Shown here in pieces: positions 55,110 to 64,000 of a DNA stretch of 64,000 nucleotides; position 1 is the stretch's first letter; each line of letters begins with the position of its first letter. The position numbers and the translations under genes are program-made. The stretch comes from Trichomonas vaginalis G3 (taxonomy: Eukaryota; Parabasalia; Trichomonadida; Trichomonadidae), in assembly GCF_026262505.1 (NCBI RefSeq), contig NC_067205.1:12462001-12526000 (forward strand). The letters are read 5' to 3'. The notes under the pieces were generated by a model. That model was not told where the DNA came from. It did not search any database and saw only the letters and a program-made list of their open reading frames with translations.

Positions 55110-55808
55110 CTACATGAAGCGTACAAGCGTTTGAATTTGTTTATGAATAAAATTACACTCTTGTTTTCTGTATCTATCATACAAACATAAGCAGCACCTG
55201 TTTTTGTAAAGTTTATATGAAGTTTTCGATAGTAAGACCTGTATAATAATAGAATGCGTCCTCATTCTCAACATAGTAGAACTCAAACGAATGCTTACCA
55301 TAATCTGTATTTCAACAGCTTCGTCAATATTTCATCAAACAAACTCATAAACTATATCGCCGTACTTGCTTTTATTTCTATTGTTTTAGATCTAGAACAC
55401 CAACGAAGGTTTGAGATTCTGTTGTCCGTTCTATCATGATTTATATGGTCTATTTCTTTTCAAATTGTTTGGATTTTCAATCCATTGTTCTGCAATAATT
55501 CTATGCTTTAAGTACATTTTGTTGTTTAAACTAAGCATAATGTAACCATAATTATTTAAGCATTCACTCATAATATGTTTGTCTTTCTTTCGACGAATAG
55601 TAAAAGGATATGTCGTACAAATCTCATAATCTTCATGATTTCTCAATGTTTCCCATTGAGTTTGTTCCCCACTAACGTTCTCATTGACGTCCTCAATATC
55701 TTCTTCCTCACTGAACTCGTCAATATTTTCACTAGCTCCTTCTGTAATGTTTTCATCGGCATTGTCATTGACTTCTTCTGTAATGTTAGATGTTGTTGTT
55801 TCGCTCAT
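55110..55808 (-). pseudogene. NUMOD4-HNH endonuclease, right copy, fossil
   Basis: Mirror copy of 37355-38059 at near identity: the same acidic N-terminus, WETLRNHEDYEICTTYPFTI and the same C-terminal region. This copy is broken. It lies at the inner end of the right arm, divergent from the right helicase copy, exactly mirroring the left. Confidence 0.85.
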
Positions 55809-55908
55809 GTTCTTTCACTAATGTTAAAAAGTTATGTTGTACGAATTTTGAACAGAATTTAGAGCAGTTATGAAACAATGAAGTATTTTTACGCTATTGA
55901 AAGGAACT

Positions 55909-58580
55909 ATGAGAGTGAAGTACATGACAGCAATGACAAAAGGAACTAATATCAAACCTAATGAAATCGCTCACGAGGACATAGAGCTTAACAAGTATTT
56001 TGTGGAGTATCTTATAAGTGAAGAGTATGTAAGACCTTACTTCATGTTTGACAGCATGAATGAGGATGTTATTTTCATGGTTAAAGAATATAAGCAATGT
56101 TTTCGGTAAGTACGTCATAAATGACAAAGGTCTTATTGTATTTTATGAGACAGCAATACGAACACAGGAACTAATGGATATTATGCACTCAACAGCAAAG
56201 AAAGGATTTAGTACTATTGGCATGAATGAACATTGCAGGAATGACATATACAACCTATGCTCACGAAAGCCTTACACAAAAGCAATACAAATGATAGAAC
56301 ATAAGTGTCTAAGGTCAGCAAATGAAATTATTACTGTCAGTTTATGAAAGAACTGTTAGCAAAGATGAGTGGAAACAGCTATTCATATTAAGGAAGGACG
56401 TTGCTGAACTAGTTAAACCTGTTGCACAAACATTGTTTCAGATAAGACCAGCAATGACTAAGAACCCTTTGACCTTAGTCAATGAGACCATAGAGGTTGA
56501 AGATAATGACATAAAAGAACTAGGAATGAATGAGAGAAGTTGTGAAGGATGTTTGAGTCAAAACACATGGTTCTTCAGAGCTGTTAAGAAACTTAGTACA
56601 GAACGACAGAAATATTTTATAGAGAAGTATTGCAAAGGATGTGTAAATGAATTGCTTGAAATAGAACTTAGAGACACTTTCACACTAAAGGACTTGAGAA
56701 GAAATAAGTACATGAGTGAGGACGGTATTGACATAGCTAGTGTTATAAATGACTTAAGAAGATGTGTTGTCGTTATTGACGGAGCATGTATGACATATCT
56801 AGTGAAAGATTATGATGGAATACGAGACACAACAACACTTGTGTCAGTAGATAGCAAGGAATTCAATAAGCTCATGAAGAGTGTTTATGTAGGACGTATT
56901 GAAGAGAAGGATGTGAACGCACTGATGATTTATGAAGCGGGTCAGAACAAGAACTATCTTATGAAGTCAGGTATGAGATTCTTTGACGAAAGAGATGACA
57001 TTTACAGCTATTTCAGAGGATATGAGTATGAGGTACTGAATGAAGTAGATGAAAGCATTATTGAAGGATATTTGAAACATGTTCATGATGTCATATGTAA
57101 TGAGGATGAAGAGCTTTATGAGTATGTTTTGAACTGGTTCGCCTACATCGTTCAAAATCCTTGTGGAAAGACTGGAACAGTAACTTTTGTTAACAGGAAA
57201 GCAAGGAACTGGTAAGAATATACTTAGTAATGTTCTATGCGAGCTCATTAGCAAGTACGCCAACAATAATATAACGGCAATAGAGAATGTGGTTGGTAGA
57301 TTCAATGCTGCTATTGAGAACATGAAGCTCATCGTATGCAATGAACTAAGCTCATGCGATACGTCTAAGGTCATGAACCACGACGCACTAAAGTCAATAG
57401 TAACAGAGACTCAGTTGGACTTAAATCAGAAGTGTCAGCCAGTAAGAAAGATAGAAAATGTTTGTAATATTATCATGATATCTAACAACTTCAACTCAGT
57501 AAAGATTGACAAAGACGACAGAAGATTTGTTGTCATTGACGTAAGCAGCAGATACAAAGGAAATTACGAATATTTCTCAAATCTCATTGAAAGCTTTAAT
57601 GAAGAGTTTTATTCAAACTTACTGACGTACTTCATGAAGAAAGATTTAAGTGAATTTGATGTAAGGAAGATACCATTCACCAGGGCTAAACAAGAACTCA
57701 TCGAAATGAACAAAACACCTTACCAAATGTTTTACGAGGAGTTCTATGAAAAGTTTGTATCCGGATGGAATTGTACAGAGTGCTACAGAAGATATAAAGA
57801 ATTTGCGAAGGAGAATGAATTCTTTGCATGTAGTTCAAATGTATTTGGTGGCAAGATGAGAGAATTTGTGAAGAGAAGTAGAAAGCGAGACGGTTCTGCA
57901 AGAAGTTATATTTACGAAGCAAGTATGATATTAGAAGGTCGTGGAAAGAAAGAAACAGTGAATTATGAGGAAGTGCTTGAAAAATTCATGGAGTACATGG
58001 GAAGCAATATAACATACAACAAAGACATATACAGTGAGTTTAAGTACTACTGTGAACAACATGAGATTGAAGTAATGAGTAAAGGAGACTTTGAAACGCT
58101 TATGAAAGACAGTAAGGAGGTCATACATGAGAACAGTGATGAAATAGTTCATGAGAACAGTAAGGAGGTCATACATGAGAACAGTGATGAAATAGTTCAT
58201 GAGAACAGTAAGGAGGTCATACATGAGAACAGTGTTGAAATAGTTCATGAGAACAGTAGGAGGTCATACATGAGAACAGTGATGAAATAGTTCATGAGAA
58301 CAGTAAGGAGGTCATACATGAATGCAATGATGAAATAGTTCACGATGTCGTTCGTGAAGAAGCCATTGCAACAAAGAATGAGATAAAGGATTTCATAGAA
58401 CTTAACAAGGAGGAGTTTAAAGAAGGCTATGAAGTGAAAAGATGTGAAGAAGATTTCTTGGCGTATTTGAAGAAAAAGAGACTAAAGCCAATGGCTCAAA
58501 ATAAGTTTCAATCGATGTTTGAAAAGAAACGTTTGAGCTATGGTGGTGTAAGAAGCACATATTACTTTGTTAAGAAGTGA
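55909..58580 (+). pseudogene. D5-type SF3 helicase, right copy, fossil
   Basis: Mirror copy of 34537-37254. The Walker A GKQGTGKN, KLIVCNEL, MISNN and DDRRF motifs are all visible. The 16-residue HENS repeat run has fewer units than on the left. Broken in several places. Differences from the left copy are otherwise rare single bases. Confidence 0.8.
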
Positions 58581-59224
58581 GGACATTTATTTTTGTCGTT
58601 AGTGTTGGAGTTTGTGTTTGTTGTTAGTGTTTGTCATTTGTGCTGAGGTTAGTACTTGATGTTAGTGTTGGAGTTTGTGTTTGTTGTTAGTGAGAGAATA
58701 AATTAAATCATGAACTTTGCCATGGTCTCTGTCCCTAGTAGTTTTCATTAAGTTCTGGAAATAATGAAAGTCATAAACTTTGTCATGGTCTCTGTCCCTA
58801 GTAGTTTTCATTATCTCACAGAGTTAATGAAAGTCATACTTTCTATCAGATGAAGCACGCAGATGAACATAACGAAAGTTAGTGGTTTGCCACGAGTTAT
58901 GAATAAAATATTGGCATATTAGATGAGATAGCTGATGAAACAGATGAAGATAAATTAAATCTTGGACTTTGCCACACTCTGTCCCTAGTTCCTCAAAAAT
59001 CCTTGACAACGTTGCTTAGAAATTTTGGTTCAAAACCTCATCTGATTTTAATCTGTTATGCTACCTGTTAAGTTTCGCGAGATTATAAATGTCATGGAGT
59101 TATATAAAAAGGAGGGATAGCTAGGGACACTGGAAGTACTTATAAGGCTATCTGTTAAGATTGCATGAAATACTAAAAAGTCATGAAATCCATTATCGCT
59201 GTGCTAGCTTCACCTTAGAGTAAA
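58581..59224. other. non-coding arm segment, right copy
   Basis: Reverse complement of 33892-34536, including the CTAGGGACA repeats (seen here as TCTGTCCCTAG near 58730, 58792 and 58978) and the TTAGTGTTGGAGTTTGTG tandem units. No gene. Confidence 0.75.
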
Positions 59225-59461
59225 ATGACAAATAAAGTCACTGAAGCAATGAAACAAAAGTTTTTGGTAGAATACATTAAATCAGGAACTATTCCAGAAG
59301 GTTTTTACATTCATACTATGAAGGATGGTAGAGTTCAGTTTAGAAAGATAAAGCAACCATTAGATAAAGAAGGAATTTTGAGAAAGATTAAACTTCATGA
59401 GGACAACATTGCTGAACTTAGGAAGAAGTTAGAAGAGTTGGAGAAAGGAAGAGAGTTATAA
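59225..59461 (+). CDS. 78-residue element protein, right copy
   Basis: Identical in protein sequence to the left copy at 33655-33891. See that entry for the layout. It is the only arm gene that looks whole on both sides. Confidence 0.6.
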   Translation: MTNKVTEAMKQKFLVEYIKSGTIPEGFYIHTMKDGRVQFRKIKQPLDKEGILRKIKLHEDNIAELRKKLEELEKGREL

Positions 59462-59502
59462 AGCAATGAATTCAACAGGGTGAAAAAACAGGTGAAAAAA
59501 GA

Positions 59503-59516
59503 GGTGAGATCTCACC
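59503..59516. repeat. palindrome GGTGAGATCTCACC in the right arm
   Basis: Mirror copy of the motif at 33600-33613, between the two small genes. Flanks are GGTGAAAAAAGA on one side and ACTTCACCTAAA on the other. Confidence 0.9.
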
Positions 59517-59625
59517 ACTTCACCTAAATTTATTTTTGTGCTATGTTTTCATACGTGTGGGAGTGGTGATATCATTAATTTTTATTGTATTTTTTATTTT
59601 ACTGAAAATTTTTATTTGGATGTAA

Positions 59626-59909
59626 ATGACAGAACAAAAGCAACTCATACAAATCGAAAATATAACAAACATACATTTAAACATTTATTCTTCCTTCCTG
59701 AGCATAACATGTTCTTTCAAATACATCCGAGACCAGTTGACTTTTCATTGACTGTGTATAAAGATAGAAATAGTTATATCATTAAACCATATGATGACGA
59801 AGGTAAGTTATGTAAATTGTACGTTAAGAAGTTAGAGAAAGTTTATGGCTTCAAGTATGACTACAATAGGGTTAACAGTGATGATGAAGATATTGAGGAA
59901 AATTTATGA
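59626..59909 (+). pseudogene. 94-residue element protein, right copy, fossil
   Basis: Mirror copy of 33206-33490 with the same FFLPEHNMFFQ and KKLEKVYGFKYDYNRVN segments. Broken copy, otherwise nearly identical. Confidence 0.7.
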
Positions 59910-60719
59910 GAACATTAGTGAAGTCATTAGTGAAGTCGTTAGTGAGAACGTTTATTTTTTACATTAGTGAGTTCGTTAGTGAAGTCATTTATGTGTCAGA
60001 CGGTTTTGTAAATATTTAAGGTTAAGTTGGTGTTATGGTTGTGTTGTAAAATTTACGTTAACGGTTTCATAAATATTTAAGGTTAACTTGGGTAAGGTGG
60101 AACGCAGTGCCGCCGTACCCAACTTAACCATACTAACTAGCTTAGCATCCAGCTAGTTCCAAGTAATGCGATTACAACATCAACGGCCAAAGCCTTTCAG
60201 AGTCCTTTAATCATTTCTTCTCATCTCAATGTGAAGTGGATGTTTTGATATGATTTTTCTCATCATAAGATTGGAGGAATCATAGCAAAACAACTCTAAT
60301 GGGTTTACCATCATCTACTTGTATGTAGATGTTTGGGAAATTGTCTTGTTAATCGATTTTCGAGATGACTTTCAAATGCTATAATCAAATGACAAACAAG
60401 TCTAAGATTTCTCGACAATACATCAAAACATGATGTTTGTAAGTGCGATGAGATTAGAGTTTTTGAAGGAATGACAAGAGAAGTAGGGAAGCTCGGCATT
60501 CGCCGAGCAAATTAAAAATTAACGTATGGATTAAATTTTAAGAGGAATTCAATTTTAATTACGGGTTGTTCAAATATTGATTAATATAAATTTATTAATA
60601 AGAATAAACAATTTTTGTTTTTGAATTTATTCAATTTATAGCTTTACATATAGTTTCAAAATTGTACAACTATGATTATTTCAACAAAAAATATCTTACT
60701 TTTTCACTTCACTTTCACC

Positions 60720-60978
60720 CTCACTTTTTCCGTAATTCAAAATTCAACATTATGTATTTTAATTCCTTATAGTATTTTTAACATAATTAATCAAATAATA
60801 ATTGGAAGTTCTGAACTCACTTTTTCCGTAATTCAAAATCAAAAATATGAATAATATATCTATTTATTATATACTAATGCTATTTTCAACTAGAAGTGAG
60901 GTACGGTAATCTTACGGATTCCCGTAACTCAATTTTACGGAAAAAGTGCAGTAAACTACTCAATTTACGGAAAAAGTG
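60720..60978. repeat. TTTTTCCGTAA direct and inverted repeats
   Basis: CTCACTTTTTCCGTAATTCA (continuing AAAT) occurs at 60720 and 60816 in direct orientation; the inverted form TTTACGGAAAAAGTG occurs at 60934 and 60964. Together they look like the remains of a small foldback or MITE-type repeat. More ACGG and CCGTAA words follow up to about 61020. Confidence 0.7.
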
Positions 60979-61542
60979 TCGTAAACTATTGATGTGGCGG
61001 TAAAATCACGGTAATTCACGGAAAGCTATATGCGAAAATTTGAAATTATACAAAATCGAGCGAAACACTTTTAAATAGGTTGTTCTCGTATTTAAAATAC
61101 TATTCCCAGATTTATTGTCGTCAGAATATTTCCAAATTTTTGCCGATTTACAAAAAATGATTTACAAAGCATATTTTTTAATCTAAAAAATTCCTAAAAA
61201 AAGGAACCGGTGTGCGGAAACCTCGGTAAATTACCGCGGTTCCCGTTGGGACTGCCATAACCTTCAACGATATATGTTGTCTATATCAGACCTCCTTTCT
61301 TTTTGATACTTAACATTGTTCCTAAATCTTAGCCGTTAAGGCTGTTCTGAAAATATTTTTTTTCGAAAAAATTCGAAAAAAATTCTTAAAATTCAAAAAT
61401 CCCTTAATTCCTGAGGATTTTGGAAAAAAGTTTTTACATGAACATGTGTATATTATATGAAGTATATTGATAAGGTAAAAATCAAATTTTATTGCATATT
61501 CATCGAGAAAATAAACTAACGAATCCCTCAAAATTGAGAGGG

Positions 61543-61579
61543 TAATCCTCCTCCTCTCAAATAAACGTACATACGGGTG
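61543..61579 (+). repeat. 37-bp sequence, right copy
   Basis: Same as 31980-32016. It is followed at once by CACCCTTAA, so its end reads, in reverse complement, TTAAGGGTGCACCCG, similar to TTAAGGGTGGACACG at 31359 and to the Kolobok-like end TTAAGGATGGGCAC. Confidence 0.85.
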
Positions 61580-61676
61580 CACCCTTAATATCATAACTAC
61601 AAATATAAATCAATCGGTGCATATACTTAGACTTGCACTTAGACTTTTAGAATACTTTAGATATAATATTGCATTG

Positions 61677-61740
61677 AGAAAATAGATTTTATTCATGAAC
61701 CCGTAATGTTTCCGTATAATCTAAAAGGTTGTGGAGCTGC
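61677..61740 (-). pseudogene. degenerate copy of the 3' end of the gene at 30888-31295
   Basis: GAAAATAGATTTTATTCATG and later TAATGTTTCCGTATAATCT and GGTTGTGGAGCTG match the 3' end of the acidic coiled-coil gene (GAAAGTAGATTTTCTGCGCG, TAGTGTTTCCATATAATCT, GGCTATGGAGTTG). Same orientation, about 75 percent alike over 65 bp. The rest of the gene is not recognisable beyond it. Confidence 0.65.
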
Positions 61741-62320
61741 GAATATTAATATCCGAAATCTTCGTGGACATTGTTTTCCAGATTTATCTAATGCCATTAC
61801 CATGGTAAATTATGTAACATGGCAATTGGAAAAATTTTGCCGCATACGATTATTTTCCATTCAAAAAAATTGAATTCGAAATATAATAAATATTGCTTTA
61901 TTCTAACAATATAAAGGATATCTCGTAGTGGGTAACGAGTTTACTAAGCATCTAGCTCGTGGAAATTGGGTTCCTACGATAATTTTTTGGGAAATGTAGA
62001 TTTGAAATCTTCAATTCTGGTTTAATAAACGCTGGTATATCCTTGGTGTTTGAAATAAACTGCGACAAATGTGTTGGATTCGGTTTCAGTATGGAATTTC
62101 TGGCCTGTGGGAAAAAGTCACCTTACGCTTCCATTTTATTCAATTTTTTTGAGGGAAAAAAACGAAATTATAGGTGGCAGATTTTTTATAGGAACAAACG
62201 ACAGACTTTAAATTCGCAATTCTGATTTCAAAGGTGAATCGCAAAAAATCATACACACATGAAATATAATCTAAATTTTTAATTTTTAACTCTCGAAAAT
62301 TTGCATCAAAATTTTTCTTA

Positions 62321-63471
62321 ATGTCCAAGAAAGACTTTCCTCCAAAGTCATACAATGAATTGCGAAGCACATACACAAACTACATCGACGCGTACAATGC
62401 ATTGTATCAGCTGATTACGGAAAATGAAGAAGAATTAAACTCAATTTACAAAATGATCAAAACAGAATTGATTGAATCCAACAAACAACTTCCTAAAAAT
62501 ATTATAAGAGACATCGCATTTATAGTTCGCTATAATAATCGCTATATGAAGTCGTATTTATACCTTGCCAAACTCATTTCTGATGAATATCATGTCACGG
62601 ACGTCAGACGTATTGAGATTGTTTTTAATTTCTTTTTTTATAAAGAATATGGAATTAAACTATGCATTGAACACGGTTTCATGACTATTAGCGAAGAAAA
62701 TACGGATTTTCTTACAAAAAATACAATTTACAGAGCCATTATGAATGATGACAAAGAAGCATTCATTTCATTCACGCAAAGAGAAGGATTTGATAAAAAA
62801 CAAAAACTTGAAAGCAGAAATATCCAAATATGAAAGAGAAAAAAAGATATGGAACTTTTGATAAAAAATATACATTACTTGAATTATGTTGTTACCACGG
62901 AGCAGTTGATTGTTTCAAGTTTTTAAGAACAACATATGATTCAACACCAAATAAAGCATGTCTACGATTTTCATTTTTAGGTCGAAACAAAGAGATCTTG
63001 AGTGAATGCTTGAAATATGAAAAACCAGATGATGAATGCATGAAATATGCAATTATTTCGCACAACATTGATTTTGTTACATTCTTGATGAATGAACATA
63101 AAATGAAAATCAATCCATATGATTGTGGGCTTTATAAAAATCTCGAATCATTTTTGGTTTATTACGATCAAATTCATAATTATCACAAATGTATTGTTCA
63201 TTCCGCGATGTTCGCTATTCCATCTCTTTTGGAATATTTTGTTTCACATGGTGGATATATCAATAAAAGTAATCAACGTGGAGATACAGCTCTTCATTAT
63301 GCAGCACGTTTTAATAGTAAAGAAATGGCGGAGCTTCTTCTTTCATATGGTGCATATATCGACAAAATGAATAATTTGGAAGAAACACCTCTTCACACTT
63401 CAGCAATCTACAATAATATGGAAGTAGCCGAATTTTTTATTTCCCATGGTGCAAGCAGATGGTTGTCTTAA
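62321..63471 (+). pseudogene. ankyrin/DUF3447-type gene, split by a frameshift
   Basis: The first frame (62321-62833) begins MSKKDFPPKSYNELRSTYTN and has the helical DUF3447-type N-terminus; the second (62830-63471) continues YTLLELCCYHGAVDCFKFL, then ankyrin repeats GDTALHYAARFNSKEMAELL and ETPLHTSAIYNNMEVAEFF and ends SHGASRWLS. The frames overlap by four bases at ATGA, and the protein family runs straight across, so a one-base indel near 62825-62835 (sequence CAAATATGAAAGAG) separates them. It is a recent pseudogene or a sequencing error. The C-terminus is short, only two to three ankyrin repeats. Trichomonads have hundreds of such proteins. Confidence 0.85.
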
Positions 63472-64000
63472 GTTTAGATATTTAACCTTGGAAACTTCAA
63501 ACTAAACATTAATATAATATTGAATAGATGAAATTTCTTTATTTCTGAAAGCCAGGATAATGTGTATGAATAACTATTATTAATAGGGATTTAAAAACGG
63601 TTTCGCCAAATGGCGAATTACTGAAAATTCGCTAACTCAGCCTTTATTTTTCGAATTCGGCGAACTCAAAAAGTGACATTATTAATCTCGCTATAATCAT
63701 TCATAATTTTTGCATATGTCAAATAGTTACAGTATGTTTATAACTTTATTTCGTATAGTCATGATGCTCATGATAACCATTTTGAATTTAAGTAGAAACA
63801 AAGAGATCTTGAGTTAATCATCCTCAAAAAATTCCAAAAAAAAATTGCAAAATCCAAAATTTGTTAATGAAAACTACATTTTTTCTCTAGTGTAATCATC
63901 CACAACGACAGAATCCGACGGCTCCCGTTGGGAAATACATAGATTATAGGCATCAATACTTGTTTTTGGAAACTTATCATATAACTTCAAATAAATTAAT
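63472..64000. other. intergenic to window end, no gene seen
   Basis: AT-rich. A small inverted pair TTCGCCAAATGGCGAA (63602-63617) and later TTCGGCGAACTC. GGCTCCCGTTGGG at 63928 echoes GGTTCCCGTTGGG at 61239, perhaps ends of a dispersed repeat. No gene. Confidence 0.5.

Larger units (their letters stand above)
32877..60239. mobile_element. 27.4-kb inverted-repeat element with virus-like replication genes (fossil)
   Basis: The outermost match is CCACTTCACATTGAGATGAG at 32877 and its reverse complement ending at 60239. Arms of about 5.2 kb follow at near identity. Mirrored gene order from outside in: 94-residue protein, 78-residue protein, D5-type SF3 helicase, NUMOD4-HNH endonuclease; then minisatellite arrays (11.3 kb left, 5.5 kb right) and a 151-bp core. 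A KilA-N-like fragment is embedded in the right array. No capsid, protein-primed polymerase or integrase is visible, so it is not a Polinton; the helicase and KilA-N point to relatedness with large DNA viruses, virophage-like elements or linear plasmids. The left arm looks largely whole with a few breaks; the right arm has several. The very high arm identity means it is young or kept alike by gene conversion. No clear target duplication. Confidence 0.85.
60240..62320. other. repeat-rich right flank of the element, no intact gene
   Basis: Starts with a partial 68-bp-type palindromic unit (to about 60300, ending AAAACAACTCTAAT). Then a small hairpin CTCGGCATTCGCCGAG (60491-60506), TTTCCGTAAT-type repeats (60720-60978), a 37-bp sequence shared with the left flank (61543-61579) ending at CACCCTTAA, and a degenerate gene tail (61677-61740). 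Short ORFs at 61322 and 62043 look non-coding. Confidence 0.6.

Noticed and set aside
32877-60239. Polinton/Maverick
   Set aside because: No protein-primed polymerase, integrase, protease, packaging ATPase or capsid gene seen; gene content and array do not fit.
32877-60239. pure assembly artefact
   Set aside because: The arms differ in array length, repeat copy number, small changes and the extra KilA-N fragment, so they are not one read folded on itself. Read-level proof is still needed.
61322-62225. short ORFs in the right flank
   Set aside because: AT-rich, no domain, overlap with repeats.

Overview
The window is AT-rich (roughly 70 percent by eye) nuclear DNA of a single-celled eukaryote, most likely a trichomonad parabasalid of the Tritrichomonas type. 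The reasons are compact genes with no obvious introns, a BspA-like leucine-rich-repeat surface protein with one C-terminal membrane segment, ankyrin proteins of the trichomonad DUF3447 type, a GT61/DUF563 glycosyltransferase, and DNA transposons of the mariner and TTAA-target (Kolobok-like) kinds. I did not run any search; names rest on motifs and remembered families.

Bases 1-12600 are ordinary host genes: a partial BspA-like LRR protein, a Yip1-family Golgi protein, a four-EF-hand protein, proteasome subunit beta-4, a TVP23-like Golgi protein, a discoidin-like domain protein, an alpha-solenoid protein, a CAMK-like kinase and an atypical bromodomain protein, plus a small TTAA-flanked MITE and a 426-bp-arm palindrome. 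Bases 12600-21570 are an insertion graveyard: a repeat bounded by 27-bp inverted ends with a tRNA-like core, then an ankyrin/DUF3447 gene cut first by a mariner (TA target) and then by a Kolobok-like element (TTAA target), ending in ankyrin modules pushed apart by AT-rich minisatellite spacers. Bases 21574-31295 are host genes again: GT61 transferase, a surface-type gene with one in-frame stop, a Tlg2/syntaxin-16 Qa-SNARE, a C2-like protein, a RAMP4-like tail-anchored protein, a CUE-domain protein, a C2H2 zinc-finger protein and an acidic coiled-coil protein.

Bases 32877-60239 are the striking part: a 27.4-kb inverted-repeat element. Two nearly identical arms of about 5.2 kb (left 32877 to about 38060, right about 55110 to 60239) carry, mirrored, a D5-type superfamily-3 helicase (DUF5906-like), a NUMOD4-HNH endonuclease and two small proteins. 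Between the arms lies about 17 kb of a 25-bp minisatellite that reverses orientation around a 151-bp unique core (49409-49559). The array is studded with 23 exact copies of a 16-bp perfect palindrome set inside a second dyad, with other versions in which the bases change but the symmetry is kept. A KilA-N-like fragment sits in the right array. The gene content is virus-like, so the element is treated as a fossil: several parts look whole, others are broken. No capsid, polymerase or integrase gene was seen.

The last segment (60240-64000) holds small repeats, a degenerate copy of the tail of the gene at 30888-31295, and another ankyrin/DUF3447 gene split by a frameshift. The host genes do not form operons. 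The presence of Yip1, TVP23 and Tlg2-like SNARE genes in one window is functionally coherent (trans-Golgi/endosome trafficking) but may be chance.
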